Shown in pieces: positions 11,560 through 22,765 of a stretch of DNA of 64,000 nt (position 1 is the stretch's first letter; every line of letters begins with the position of its first letter). A model generated the notes under the pieces. That model was not told the DNA's origin, made no database searches, and saw only the letters and a list, made by a program, of their open reading frames with translations. The stretch covers positions 1,304,501 through 1,368,500 of the forward strand of contig CAKJVC010000010.1 in the NCBI GenBank assembly GCA_918026815.1. The letters run 5' to 3'. This DNA comes from Chalara sp. BL73. Lineage: Eukaryota > Ascomycota > Leotiomycetes > Helotiales. Made by a program: the position numbers and the translations under genes.

Positions 11560-14500
11560 ATGCCAGACAAAGACCTTCGCCTACTTGCGCTCGACGGTGG
11601 CGGAGTTCGTGGTTTGTCTGCGCTTATTATCCTCCAGCAGCTCATGGAGACTATCGACCCAGAGAACCCTCCGAAGCCGTGCGACTATTTCGACATGATT
11701 GGGGGAACAAGTACTGGCGGGTGAGTCGTTCCAATTGCTGCAACAGTTGCATTTATTGACTATACTGACCAACATTAACTAGACTCATCGCCATTATGCT
11801 TGGTCGGCTGAAGATGAGTATAGACGACTGCATCGATGCCTACTTATCGCTCTCAGACCGAGTCTTCCAAAAGCAGAGGCATCGCGTCACAGTGAAAGGT
11901 AATATTCAGGGCAGGTTCGATTCGGAGGAGCTGGCGCGAGCTGTGAAGGAGGTTATTACAGCACGGGACCTACAGGAGAACGCGTTGCTAAAAGATGTAT
12001 CAGACGGTGCATGCAAAGTGTAAGCTAGCCTTAAAGCCGTTCAAGCCATGTCATTAACTAATCTAGATTCGTGTGCGCGACAAGCAAAGAGACCAGCGAA
12101 ACAGTATGTCTTTCAAGCTACAAGTCGCCACGCAGCAGTAGTGACTTACTAAACAGCGTTAAAATCTGGGAAGCTTGCCGTGCAACTTCGGCAGCATCCT
12201 CCTTTTTTGATCCTATTGCTGTTGGACGTTATGGTGAAGAGTTTGTGGATGGAGCTACTGGAGCGAACAATCCGGTATGGGAAGTATGGAATCAGGCTCA
12301 GCTACTGTGGGGGCCGCAGCCGCTTGAATCCAAGATCAAATGTCTGGTTTCAATTGGTACCGGTGTCCCTTCCTTACACCCATTTCGGGATAGCATCTTA
12401 CATGTCGGTGAAACGCTCGTTTCAATTGCAACAGAGACAGAGCAGACGGCAGAGAGATTTCGTCGAGACAAGTCGCACCTCGATGATAGTGGCCGGTATT
12501 ACCGGTTTAATGTTGATCGAGGGTTGGAGGAGATCGGCCTCGAGGAGTCAAAGAAGAGGAAAGAGATAGCCGCGGCTACGCGGCGCTATGTCGGATCCCA
12601 AGGCGTGTTTAAGCAAATGCAAGCATGTGCAGACAATATGATAGGAAGAGAATGTTAGTCTTGAATCTTGTAATTGTTGGTTGTTTTATTGATGATGTAG
12701 CTGAATGCTTATTTAGACTTTGGAGAGTATCAAACAGTCTTTGATGTTAGAGGTATCCCAAAAGTGAGCAAATTTGTAGAAAGGCCTATCGAGATGGCAC
12801 ACCTCGAACGAGTGCTCCTACCAGAGCAACAGAGTTGGCGGCAGAGCTCTCAGCAGAAGAGATTCGTGCTTCATGGGCTCGGTGGGATTGGTAAAACGCA
12901 GTTAGCGGTAGAGTTTGCCTCGCGGCATCAGCGCAGATTTAGTGCTGTATTCTGGCTAGACGGAAGGAGCAGGGACAGCCTTATGCAGAGCATAGCAAGT
13001 TGTGCGAGCAGGATTCCAGCTGGCCAGATTTCCCAGTCGAGTAGGGCATACTCTTCCGGCAGTAAAGGCGACATCAACATAGTTGTCCAGGAGGTAATGA
13101 ACTGGCTCTCTACAAAGGGTAATTTCCAATGGCTACTTATTTTCGACAATGTCGATAAGGACTACCCTCACACTTCTGATTCTGATGCATACGACGTGAC
13201 CCATTTTTTCCCTAGCGCCGACCATGGGTCTATCCTGATCACGACTAGGCTAGCCAAGTTAGAGCAGTTGGGGGACGCACTCCAGCTTGGTAAAGTTAAT
13301 CAGGATCAAGCACGAGCTATACTTCAGACCCGCTATAAAAGAGAGTATGGTAAGTATAGGTCTTTTTATTGAACGTGCAGGCATCGAGCTCACAATGCAA
13401 TGATAGATCCAGCTGAAGGCAATCGCTTATTGGGCTTCTTAGATGGCCTCCCGCTTGCAATTGCACAAGCTGCTGCATTCCTACAGGAGACTGGAACTAG
13501 GCCGCAGAAATATGTCGAGTTCTACGAGCAGAAATGGAGAGAGCTTATGGAATCACGTGACTGGGAGGGAGCCCCACTCCAAGACTATCCTGATCGTAGT
13601 GTCTGGACGACGTGGGCTATCTCATATGATGCTATTCGAGAAACGCACGTAGGTGCGGCTAACCTTCTTCTTCTCTGGGCATTCCTTGACAGAAAAGATC
13701 TGTGGTACGGTTTATTTGCAGCAGCATGTGATGCGTCTACGACTGTTGCGTCAAGCTTATCAGAATGGATTGGAGACATCGCAAGCGATGAATTAGAGTT
13801 CGCTAAGGCAGTTCGACTACTACGCAATTACTCGCTAATCGAAGATGTTACAGACGCCGGGGGCTATGCTACTCATCCAGTCGTCCATAGATGGGCGTAC
13901 TATTTCCAGGGTGAAGATTCTAGGCCCAGGCTAGCTCAACTAGCGGTAATTGTTGTTGGATGGACTGTACCTCATAGCTTATCGCGGGATTACTTTGCTA
14001 TGCAGCGTCGACTTCTACCTCATGCGCAAGCGTGTTCTCGTCGGATAGAGATAAACAAGACGGGGCTAAGCTCTATATCTCACAAAGGAGAAAGCATAGA
14101 AAATCAGGTGGATGAGGAACGGATTATCCTACAAGATGCAATTTTTCTGCTGGGGAACCTCTACAGAGATCAGGGCAACTTCGGCGATGCAGAAAAGATG
14201 TACCAGCAGGCGCTGCAAGGATACGAAAAAGCGCTTGGCGCAGATCACACGTTGACTCTTAACACAATCAACAACTTAGGGGTCCTCTACGCAGACCAGG
14301 GCAAGCTCGGCGATGCAGAAAAGATGTACCAGCGGGCGCTGCAAGGCAAAGAAAATGCGCTCGGTGCAGAGCATATATCGACTCTCGATACGGTCCACAA
14401 CTTAGGGATCCTCTATGTAGACCTGGGCAAGCTCGGCGATGCAGAAAAAATGTACCAGCGGGCGCTGCAAGGGCTCGAGAAAGCCCTTGGTGCAGATCAC

Positions 14501-15352
14501 GCATCGACTCTTAGCACGGTCAACAACTTAGGGCTCGTTTATGCAGATCAGGACAAGCTCGGCGATGCAGAAAAAATGTACCAGCGGGCGCTGCAAGGAT
14601 TCGAGAAAGCGCTCGGTGCAGATCACACGTTGACTCTTAATACAATCAACAACTTAGGGAGCCTCTATGCAGACCAGGGCAAGCTCGGCGATGCAGAAAA
14701 GATGTACCAGCAGGCGCTGCAAGGATACGAAAAAGCGCTCGGTGCAAAACACACATCGACTCTTAGCACGGTCAACAACTTAGGGCTCGTTTATGCAGAC
14801 CAGGACAAGCTCGGCGATGCAGAAAAGATGTACCAGCAGGCGCTGCAAGGATTCGAGAAAGCCCTTGGTGCGGATCACACGTCGACTCTTAACACTGCTC
14901 ACAACTTAGGGATCCTCTATAGAAACCAGAGCAAGCTTGACGAAGCAGAAAAAATGCTCCAGCGGGCGCTGCAAGGATTCAAGAAAGCGCTCGGCGCAGA
15001 TCACACATTGACTCTTAACACAATCAACAACTTAGGGGTCCTCTACGCAAACCAGGGCAAGCTCGGCGATGCAGAAAAGATGTACCAGCAGGCGCTGCAA
15101 GGATACGAGAAAGCGCTCGGCGTGAAATTTGAGACGTACCTTCCTGCGCTCAACACAATATGGGCCCTTGCTTCTCTCTTTGAACGTCAAGCCGACTTTT
15201 TAAAAGCTAGGATAATGTATTTAAAGGCTCTGCATGGGTATGAGAAAGCTGTCGGGCCCGACCATGAAGGATCGAGGAGCCTACAGAACAGACTACGTAG
15301 GTTAGATGCTGTGGCGGACAAAAATGCATCAGAAGAGGTGGAAGAGCCCTAG
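11560..15352 (+). CDS. NLR3: patatin-like phospholipase, NB-ARC, TPR protein
   Basis: Five exons, 11560..11720, 11783..12019, 12067..12653, 12717..13349 and 13407..15352, give a 1187-residue frame. Residues 1 to about 330 are a patatin domain: oxyanion loop DGGGVRG, nucleophile elbow GTSTGG split by intron 1, KVFVCAT, and the dyad Asp in VDGATGANNP. NB-ARC has GLGGIGKTQ, LLIFDNVD, ILITTR and GLPLAIAQAAAF. Eight near-identical TPRs follow (LGxLYADQGKLGDAEKMYQQ), then a cap homologous to that of NLR2. The last intron sits at the same place and phase as in NLR2 (before D-P at the GLPL motif). Family knowledge: patatin NLRs would attack phospholipids once oligomerised. The frame is intact, but the stop comes about 30 codons earlier than in NLR2; the following sequence still resembles the NLR2 tail. 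Confidence 0.92.
14146..15140 (+). repeat. Tandem 126-bp TPR-coding units of NLR3
   Basis: Eight direct 126-bp units each contain the core GGCGATGCAGAAAAGATGTA or a one-base variant. Alternating subtypes (LGVLYADQ, LGLVYADQ, YEKALG, FEKALG) suggest past duplication of two-unit blocks. Confidence 0.93.
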
Positions 15353-15567
15353 AGCATATTCCAAGAAAAAGAGTCACATTTGGGTGCAAGAGAACATCCT
15401 TCGGAGCCAAACGCCAAAAGCTACTCAAAAGGCTTGGCTTGAGGTAGGTGTTAGTAAAGTGTATTTCTTCTGTGTACTCTATGTGACCACCCTGTAGTTA
15501 GACCATCTTATTGACCTTCCAATTTAATCCGTGCCGTTTGCTCTACTTGAGCGACCTTGAGCGTTAC
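15353..15567. other. 3' flank of NLR3
   Basis: The first 100 bases still align with the C-terminal coding tail of NLR2 (LGA, then K-x-Y) although NLR3 has already stopped. The rest is unremarkable. Confidence 0.45.
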
Positions 15568-15750
15568 TGTCACGGAGAAATGGGTGGCACGTGCTCATGA
15601 GCGTGTGACCCACTTTCTCCTAGGCTATAAGAGCCTGCCTGGCTTGATCTCTAGTTCTACAAGTAAGAATACACACATGCCCAGTGCGTTGCGCTAGCTT
15701 CTCATGAACGAAACCGAGCCCTCGCGGGACGTGTGAGCTGCTCCGTGACA
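15568..15750 (+). repeat. Solo LTR (183 bp) with target-site duplication
   Basis: It begins TGTCACGGAG and ends CTCCGTGACA, a perfect 10-bp inverted terminus. It is flanked on both sides by GTTAC (15563-15567 and 15751-15755). This is the structure left by recombination between the two LTRs of a retrotransposon. Confidence 0.92.
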
Positions 15751-15905
15751 GTTACGCAGAGCACATCATGTAGGCATTCAATTATGCGCTAATCTAAACC
15801 GCCGATCTCTGGAGCCTCGCGCATTAAACCAGGCACATCGAGGAACCAGCCAATTACTGTGGTAAGCGACCAGTCAGCCATCGCAAGGTAGCCAGAATGA
15901 GTGTT

Positions 15906-16052
15906 TGTTAGGTGTTTGTATCAATATTTTGCAGTATAGATTAGTTACTGAAGGTTGGGTGGGTCATGTGACAGAGTCACATGACTCAGGGATGAGGCAT
16001 ATCCTCATCCCTTGATTCAACCCTCAACAATCAGATTACATTCAACCCAACA
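15906..16052. repeat. Hairpin-rich LTR-like or MITE-like element
   Basis: It starts TGTTAGG and ends CCCAACA. Inside are two adjacent perfect 9-bp stems: 15964-15972 pairs with 15976-15984 (3-nt loop), and 15989-15997 pairs with 16003-16011 (5-nt loop). No target-site duplication is evident. Confidence 0.45.
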
Positions 16053-16974
16053 GGCAACTGCGTAGCAATTACGTGGTGTTGCCACGGGTAGAGTGATCCG
16101 ACATTAGGACAAGCGGCGGAAGCACGCTGGAAATTCTATATTAAGAGTAGCCGTCCTTGTCACACATGTCACATGACCAAACCGAGGACGGAATGTTGAC
16201 CAAGCTGAACGCTTTGGGAGCTTCCTTTGTATAACACCTTATATCACGCTTTTTCAGAGCCTCTTCTTTCTTTAGCTTTAGATTCTCGTGTTATACTACC
16301 GTTGCCCAGGTATCCGTAGATACACAGCGCATGCCGTGACACTCCTGAAAGCTTTTTCCATCACGCAATGGATAATACAATAGGATCACGATACCGACCC
16401 AGTATTATTATGGCAAAAGTGGGTACAGAAGTGACTTCCTGTGCCCGAGCGCCGTCCCCATATCCACATAACCCGTTGACCCACCGTTCTCGTCTAATAT
16501 GCACATGCAAGGATCAAACCCGGCTAACTGTATCTGCTATAGTGCGAACTACACAGGTTGCAAGGCTGGGAAGCCGATTTCGAGTTCTGCTGTAAACGCG
16601 ATCGCATCAAAGTTATCAACGAAGGACACATTGCACGTACGAAGTACTGGTGCGTAATCATCATAAAGAAGCTCTACACTTCTACATTTCTGCATTTCTA
16701 AACCTTCGTACTATATAAGGCAGCGCCCCTGAATGGCTGAGGCGAAGCTCGCTTGAGCCCACCGCCAAGAGGGGTGAGGCTCACGCGGTTGGTCATCACA
16801 TGCGGGAAGCTTTACATTACGCTATGGGTTTCCTCTGTACTAGAATTCAATTCAACCACTTTACCAGTATTGACCTACAGCTCTACGAGCTACAATACAC
16901 TCTCTGCTACGCTCTATCGAATTCACGAATACAACGCAACAATTGTCAACTGAGAAAGCCCATTGTTGGTCGCT
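16053..16974. other. Intergenic, no supported gene
   Basis: A CCGTGACA terminus at about 16333-16340 resembles an LTR end, but I could not find the matching start. Short open frames here have no recognisable features. Confidence 0.3.
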
Positions 16975-18123
16975 TCATCTTCTCTCCGTCCTCTTCTTCC
17001 TCTTCGAATAATGATCTAGGGCCAGATAGCTGACACTTGCTATTGCTGCACCAAGTAAGATCGTTTGACCGGTATTGACCCTATTCCTCGCTCGCTCATT
17101 GGCAAGGTTACGTCCCGCATATATCCTGTATGGATCTCTTCTTGATCTTGGTCTAGACGTGGAAATGCTAGTTAAAGATGTGTATGAGGATCCACTCAAT
17201 GTTGATGCCGCTCTCGATGCATAGGGAGGTGGTGGCGATTTTGGGATACGTCTTGCTGGAGATCTGCGCACCCAAACTTCTTTTGATGGTCGCCGAACAC
17301 GACGTCTGCCCCTACTTCCGGCGCTTCGACGAGACCTTGAACGTGGAGAGAAACTAAGCAAACCAGGCAGTGAAGTCGACTGCAATGCTCTTTCATGGAG
17401 GTAGGCCATCAACACACGCTTGCTCCATCTTACCTCCTGTCTATCAAGTCCCAAGCCCCTCAATTCCTCCTTCACTTCTCGCCACGCATTCTCCATCGCC
17501 TCCGCCCTCCTAAGTTCCTGCTCTGCCGCTACCCTATTCACTTCTGCCGTGCCAGTACGCTCCTCAGCGCGCCTCAGTCTCTCTGCGAGCCCCCAAATTG
17601 CAGTCCTAGTCCCTAGCGCCCCATGTCTGATTTCCTGCCTCACAGTATCAAGTGTATTTTGCACCCTATCTGTGGCGGCGATATGTAACACATCGAGCTG
17701 CAGCATGATCGTCGTGATCCTCGTAGTCAATCTTCCTCTGATACCCTGCAGCCGCTCCTCCACATCTAAGATCGTGAACTTTGCCCGCTCCCAGATCCGC
17801 CTCGTCCTACTTACCTCCTTCCTTGAGCCCAGACTGCTATAGTTCTCTAGGATTTCGAAGACCTCATCAATGATCACCTCACATTCTTGGATCGACTCGG
17901 CAATTTGCCGTTTCGATTCGATTATATGCGGGCTTTGAGCAAGTGGAGAGTTCGACCGGGTAATAGAGGATTGGATAGTAGAAAGGATAGAGAGAAGAGA
18001 CCACACCAGATGCGATATCTCCCGATAAGTCCTACCAGCCTCGCGACAGGCGTCCCAGCACCTCCTTACGGTGCTGGCAACAAGTATAATGTCACCAACA
18101 CCGAAGCCAAATGGAACCGGCAT
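16975..18123 (-). CDS. Helical fungal STAND N-terminal-like protein with Ser/Arg region and C-terminal TM
   Basis: Single exon, 382 residues, ATG at 18123. The N-terminus (FGFGVGDIILVASTVRRCWD) resembles the helical fungal N-terminal domain that often precedes NB-ARC or ankyrin regions. Residues 40-245 are predicted mostly helical and charged, with a likely coiled coil around EQELRRAEAMENAWREVKEE. Residues 260-340 are Ser/Arg/Pro-rich (RRSAGSRGRRRVRRPSK). A hydrophobic segment (TILLGAAIASVSYLAL) near the end precedes a basic tail. No NTPase follows, so this is a stand-alone module. By analogy it could be a membrane-directed or regulatory partner of the nearby NLRs, but this is inference. Other members of the family have unknown function. 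Confidence 0.78.
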   Translation of the reverse strand: MPVPFGFGVGDIILVASTVRRCWDACREAGRTYREISHLVWSLLSILSTIQSSITRSNSPLAQSPHIIESKRQIAESIQECEVIIDEVFEILENYSSLGSRKEVSRTRRIWERAKFTILDVEERLQGIRGRLTTRITTIMLQLDVLHIAATDRVQNTLDTVRQEIRHGALGTRTAIWGLAERLRRAEERTGTAEVNRVAAEQELRRAEAMENAWREVKEELRGLGLDRQEVRWSKRVLMAYLHERALQSTSLPGLLSFSPRSRSRRSAGSRGRRRVRRPSKEVWVRRSPARRIPKSPPPPYASRAASTLSGSSYTSLTSISTSRPRSRRDPYRIYAGRNLANERARNRVNTGQTILLGAAIASVSYLALDHYSKRKKRTERR

Positions 18124-18888
18124 GGTCGATAGCGTTGCCTTTGACGTTTACAATTGCGAGGCTAGCATTTCACGAGCGGGGCAAGACACAAGTCGAGAAG
18201 TTCGTTTTGGTGGTTTCTGGCCTTAGGCCATAAGGCCCAAAGTTTGCGAAGCTCAGATACAGCGCATGTCACCACCAGTTAGCCCTATAAAGAGCCAGCC
18301 TGCAAAGGCCAATAAATTATGGAGAACTCAATTCTGGACGAATCAAAACAGGAAAAGGGTTTCGTTAGCTTCAAATTTTACATCCCCGAACTCAACAGCT
18401 TCAACTGGCTCATCTCTAGGTCTATTACCATCAAATAGCTTGATATTGACGATATTCAGCTAAAGTAGCTAGAAATGAAAAGCGCGTTGATTAGTGATTG
18501 ATTGATTCGAGTTTTTGAAGGACGTAAGGTTCTTATATCTGCTTGAATTAATGAACGGGGGAACCTGAATTCAGCTCAAAAAAAGAATCAAACAAGTCAA
18601 AGGGTCAAAGCGAGGCTGTGGGAGCTGAGTTCGCTCCATGGCTGAATTCCGAAGCTATCCCTGACTCAATGAAGCCTGTTGTAGGCTGAATGGTGGCCGC
18701 GGTAGAGCCTAGGTAGGCTGATGCCATCCGAGAGCCTTTTGTCACGGAGAGTTAGGGTTTGAATATCACTGTAGCATGTTGGCTCCCGGTGGATTCACTT
18801 TTAATCGCGTGGTGCGGTGGTACCATTTTGCCCCGCCGCACTCTTCAAATCCGTTCGTTGGCTGCAGTGCGGATATATATCATAGCAG
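18124..18888. other. Intergenic between divergent ends, no supported gene
   Basis: It contains the 5' flank of the 16975-18123 gene and the 3' flank of the HET pseudogene. No gene or clear repeat is recognised. Confidence 0.3.
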
Positions 18889-21003
18889 TTAAGATATATC
18901 CAGCTCTTCTATCTTGGGCACTCTTCCACTTTTCATTAACTCCCCATTCATAACCCCATGAACATAAGCTTCACCGATTAATAAGTAACCACCCTCCTCC
19001 CTCTCCCTCAGCAAAAATGGCGTCCTCCCACCCATCAGCAAAACTACCAAGTCGCCCTCCCTAATATCTAGAGAGCCCATCCCTAAGTATCCCTCCACAG
19101 TCGTGAACAAACGTTTATACCCACAAGTCACCCGCACATAGTCAATTAGAGAGCCGACTTCTCCCCAAATCGGTCGCCCTGTCGATTTCCTGTTCTCCTC
19201 GTGTGCAGTCTGAAGAAGTCGACAGCCTGGGTCACCTTGGGCGAATAGAATGGATCTACTTTTCTCGACAAACAGACGAGCTTCTCGTTGATGCTCTATT
19301 GTTAGGGGTTCGCCGGTTACCAGACCTCCGGCAATTAGTGTCATCCAGATCGCGTCGACCAAAGGGTCGTACATCTTCGAGTAATTTGTGTGTCCTAGTT
19401 CGCCACAGATCCATACGATCCATTCTTGAAGCTGTTGACTGGCTACCTTCAATCTGCGGGCGAGTTCATAGCTGCTGGTTGGCCCTTTAATTTTGCCATT
19501 CTCCACTTCTTCCTTTGTTGGTAATAATGGATCACCAACGACCGCAGAGACTCTGAAACAGATAGTTCCTTTGAGACGCAGTATTCCTGTTTTCTCTGGG
19601 TCAGAAAGTAACTCCGCCTTGGTATCATTTGTTGCATTGAAGTTCTTCTCATCAATGAATCGCCATAGTGTTGTCCCGAACTTTCGAGTTCTCCAGTCAA
19701 CATTCCAAGAAGGGAGTTCCGGGTCCCTTCTATCATCAATCCAATACGGCAAGTCATCGCCTGCCTCATAAGGGTTAAGCCACGTGTTCCCAATAATATC
19801 CAGGTACCCTGTCCTGCGAATGTACTCTGCCACAACATTCCCATAAACCTTTGCTACCGTAGCTCCATAATCAGGCAAAATTTTGATCCCCTGATCCCTC
19901 ACCAAGCCCAGCATAGAGAACACCTTGTCTCGTGGATCCGTACTCTGCGAGCGCTGCAAGAACTCTAACAGCTGCAACATATCCGGTTTATTCCCCTCCT
20001 TAATTGAAGCTCGCCAGAGATCCATTTGCACCGCCCGTTCACAAGGTCTTGCGCTCCCTGTCACCATGCCCACAGTCCTCAACACATCATCAGCAGTGAT
20101 AAGATCGCCCCAAAGCAGTTTGTAAGGCCCAACTTGAACATCAACTGCACGAGCACTGCACAACTCCTGGAATACCCATACTCGCTCATACCATTGTCTC
20201 CTGAACAGCGTGACCATAGCATCATATGTCGTCTTCGGATCCGGCAGCGTTGCAAAAGCACGATCCATTCCAGCGGCTAGGGCATCGAAATCTGGGACAT
20301 CCATTCTAGAACTCTTCCAGCTCTTCCTAGATTCTAGACTAGCTCCCGCGGAGGCGATAGCAACCGTAGCTCTTACTCCAAGCTCGGAGTATTGGTCCGC
20401 ATCGCCTAGCCAGACGAGGACTTTGGCTGATATCTTGTAGATATCGGCCATGAGGAGAACTTGCTGTTTACGCTCGACGTTGTCGGTTTGGTTTATACAG
20501 ACAGCATCAATCCAGAATATTTGGATATCATCTTCGGAACGGATAGCTTTGAGTGCATTGAAAAGATTGCGAGTAACGGAATGTTCTATACATTTTCGCT
20601 TGTCCAGTTTCATGGCGTGCTCATATGGTTTGACCACAAAGATGGTGCTTCTGATTTTTTGATCTCCCTAAACGTAAGAAAGGGCAGTGTATGGCGGTGC
20701 ATCGTGAACTGCCGTTACGGAAAGCCCTACACAGATATCTTGATCGTTGGTGCCAGGAAAGAGTACAAGGAGCCGAATAGCTTCAGCATTTCTGATCGGG
20801 AGTGGGTGATCAACATAGATAGAACTCAAATGCCCAGTCTCAGGGGAAGATTTGGTGTCTTTTGAATTGGCCGTCGTCGCTGTCAAATTTTGTTCTCTGA
20901 TTGAGTATCCTGTATCACTTGCAGGAGGACGAGCCCCACTCCCATCTCCAACCCCTAAGTCTTCTCCTGCTGGTGGAAAGGTAAGTAGTGGATGATATGA
21001 CAT
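18889..21003 (-). pseudogene. HET-domain gene broken by one nonsense codon
   Basis: Read from the ATG at 21003, the frame runs to ALSYV, meets TAG at 20668-20670, then continues in the same frame through GDQKIRSTIF to the end at 18889. HET proteins have Trp after SYV (SYVWG), so the ancestral codon was almost certainly TGG. The rest is a complete HET protein of about 703 codons: FWIDAVCINQ, VLVWLGDA, WYERVWVFQELC, DPRDKVFSMLGLV, and a C-terminal segment LVVLLMGGRTPFLLRE with GEAYVHGVMNGE, the same tail as the intact HET protein at 58831-61227. TGG to TAG is CCA to CTA on the other strand, a CpA-context change. A translational start downstream of the stop would lack the core HET motif, so function is probably lost. 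Confidence 0.85.
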
Positions 21004-21230
21004 TGTTGAAGGAGCTAGAATGTGCTTTCGGTCAGCGGATTAGGCGGGGTGCCAGGGCCGGATCTGAGAAGCCGAAGGCGGATGACGTAATTAAGGCACT
21101 AGAATCTGCCGCCGGTCAGTCGGATGTGTGGTGGAAAATCCCCAGCGCTAGCAGTGGGGCAGGTATAGCCGAAAGTATTAAATCATATTATATCATAGAG
21201 TGCTGGGTGTGAAGCCGATTTTGAAGCCTA

Positions 21231-21515
21231 CTGTATAAGGCGAATTGCGCGTCGCGAATTTTGGTTAACTTATAATAGAGTGTGGGGTAGGCCATGTGGG
21301 TACTGTGGCTTGTAACCGAGAGGCACTTGACAAAGGCAGAATTTCGCACTACCTTCTATTCTCCCTTCCCCTCTTTTTCCCGCTCCGCCAAAGTCAGTGC
21401 TTCATGTCAGCCACGATCATGGCGCCGCAACTGGATTGCCACAGCATAATTTAATCAAAGCTTTACTGAAAGAATGGTTTGGGACTAAGTTAATAGCCTC
21501 GAAAGCGTCGTGCAC
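21231..21515 (+). mobile_element. Tc1/mariner-like 5' fragment, copy a
   Basis: It begins CTGTATAAGGCGAATTGCGC directly after a TA dinucleotide. About 190 bp in lies a start codon, ATGGCGCCGCAACTG (MAPQL), followed in a shifted frame by a LLKEWFGTKLIAS peptide. Established knowledge: MAPxLN..LLKEGFETKLIAS is a common N-terminus of fungal Tc1/mariner-type transposases (helix-turn-helix). The copy stops where copy b begins. Confidence 0.65.
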
Positions 21516-21517
21516 TA

Positions 21518-21830
21518 CAGTGGAAGGCGAATTGGGTGTCGCTGGTACCTTAGTTAGCTTTTGTAAATGACCGCGGGGTGGCCTGTTGTGGCTTGTGTGG
21601 CTTTGCAGATACATGTACCCAACAGTGACTGAGGCAGAATTGGCGGCTTGTCTCACTATGCTAGCTGGTCCACAGGTCATCACTCGTCCCATCCTTCATC
21701 CTCGTTTATCAACCCACCAGAGCCAGCGCTTTCGTGCAGCCACGATCATGGCGCCGCAACTGAATGCTGCACAGCATATTTTGATCACACATTGCTAAAA
21801 GAAGGGTTCGAACTCAAGCAAATTACCTGA
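21518..21830 (+). mobile_element. Tc1/mariner-like 5' fragment, copy b
   Basis: It begins CAGTGGAAGGCGAATTGGGT after TA (21516-21517). The transposase N-terminus reads MAPQLNAAQHILI and then, after a frameshift, TLLKEGFELKQIT. It is truncated at 21830, where an unrelated decayed gene begins. It sits in tandem with copy a and probably inserted into it. Confidence 0.68.
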
Positions 21831-21839
21831 AAAGCCCCG

Positions 21840-22765
21840 TGCAGCGTGCGCGCTGTCTTGCGTTGATGTAGTAGGTGACGATGATATTAACATCGACGTC
21901 CTCCCCTTTTTCTCTTTCATTCATGTTGCCTTTAATGTGAAAGATAGTCTCTTCCAGCTGACAGGGCAGCAGTTTACGGTGGTTTGCTCGTTCGTCCAGC
22001 AAGCAGTGGGGCCCTTGCTTGCAGTGTTTGCCAGGTCCAAAGACCAACCAGCTTTGGCGGCTCTCTGAAGCTTTTGAGCCTCTGTGACATCTTTCTTCTT
22101 TTTCTTGCACTTTGTCGTTGTAGACTCACAAGTAACTTCCTTGTAAACAAACTCCATGCTGAAGGGTATCTCCCTCCCTTTGCTAAATAAGTCACCAAAA
22201 CTTTCCGGGTGATTGTCAACCAGCTGCTAATAAATTTCCAGCTTCTTACATTGCTTCGTTAGACAGCGCTGACGGCCCCGCTCGATAGGCGTTTCTTCGC
22301 ACGTATAACTATCTCCTGGAAACTTATTCTCGTCTTTTAGAAAACGCTAAAGCTGTGCCTGGAGGTTGACCTTCCAAATTCGCTCGGAGCTAGGACGAGA
22401 TCGGGATTTGTGTCTGAACAAACATGCAAAGTTCTGATATTCTCGCGTTGGGGGATCTTCCACCGGAAGTCATAGTGGATGCATATATGGTTATTCTTGT
22501 CATATTGCTTGTCGCTTTTCCAGCGACTCAGTCGGAGAAGTGGTAACGCATGTCCGCCGCTTACATGGTCGACTCGTTCGGCCCCCGGGCTGGCTCCGGG
22601 GCTGCCAGAAGTGGAAAACTTGGGGATTCTATAATTTAAAGCATAATTGTCGTTCGGCACGTCGGGGTCGATGTTTTCCCTGATAGCTGCCTCCCGAGCA
22701 AATAGTGACGCAAGAAGGCATGATTGTTGCCGCATTGCCTTCTCGCCGGGTGCTGGCAAGGGCAC
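21840..22765 (-). pseudogene. Decayed gene of a CKQGPHC-type fungal family
   Basis: Several overlapping minus-strand frames join into one protein remnant: NYRIPKFSTSGSPGASPG and HICIHYDFRWKIPQRENI (22337-22735), FPGDSYTCEETPIERG, EAQKLQRAAKAG (about 22060), then GKHCKQGPHC followed by LLPCQLEETIFHIKGNM (about 21950). The frame changes at least twice and a stop occurs near 22230. I recognise the order of motifs as a multicopy hypothetical family in ascomycetes but know no function. The 3' end is lost at the junction with the mariner copy at about 21830. Confidence 0.55.
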
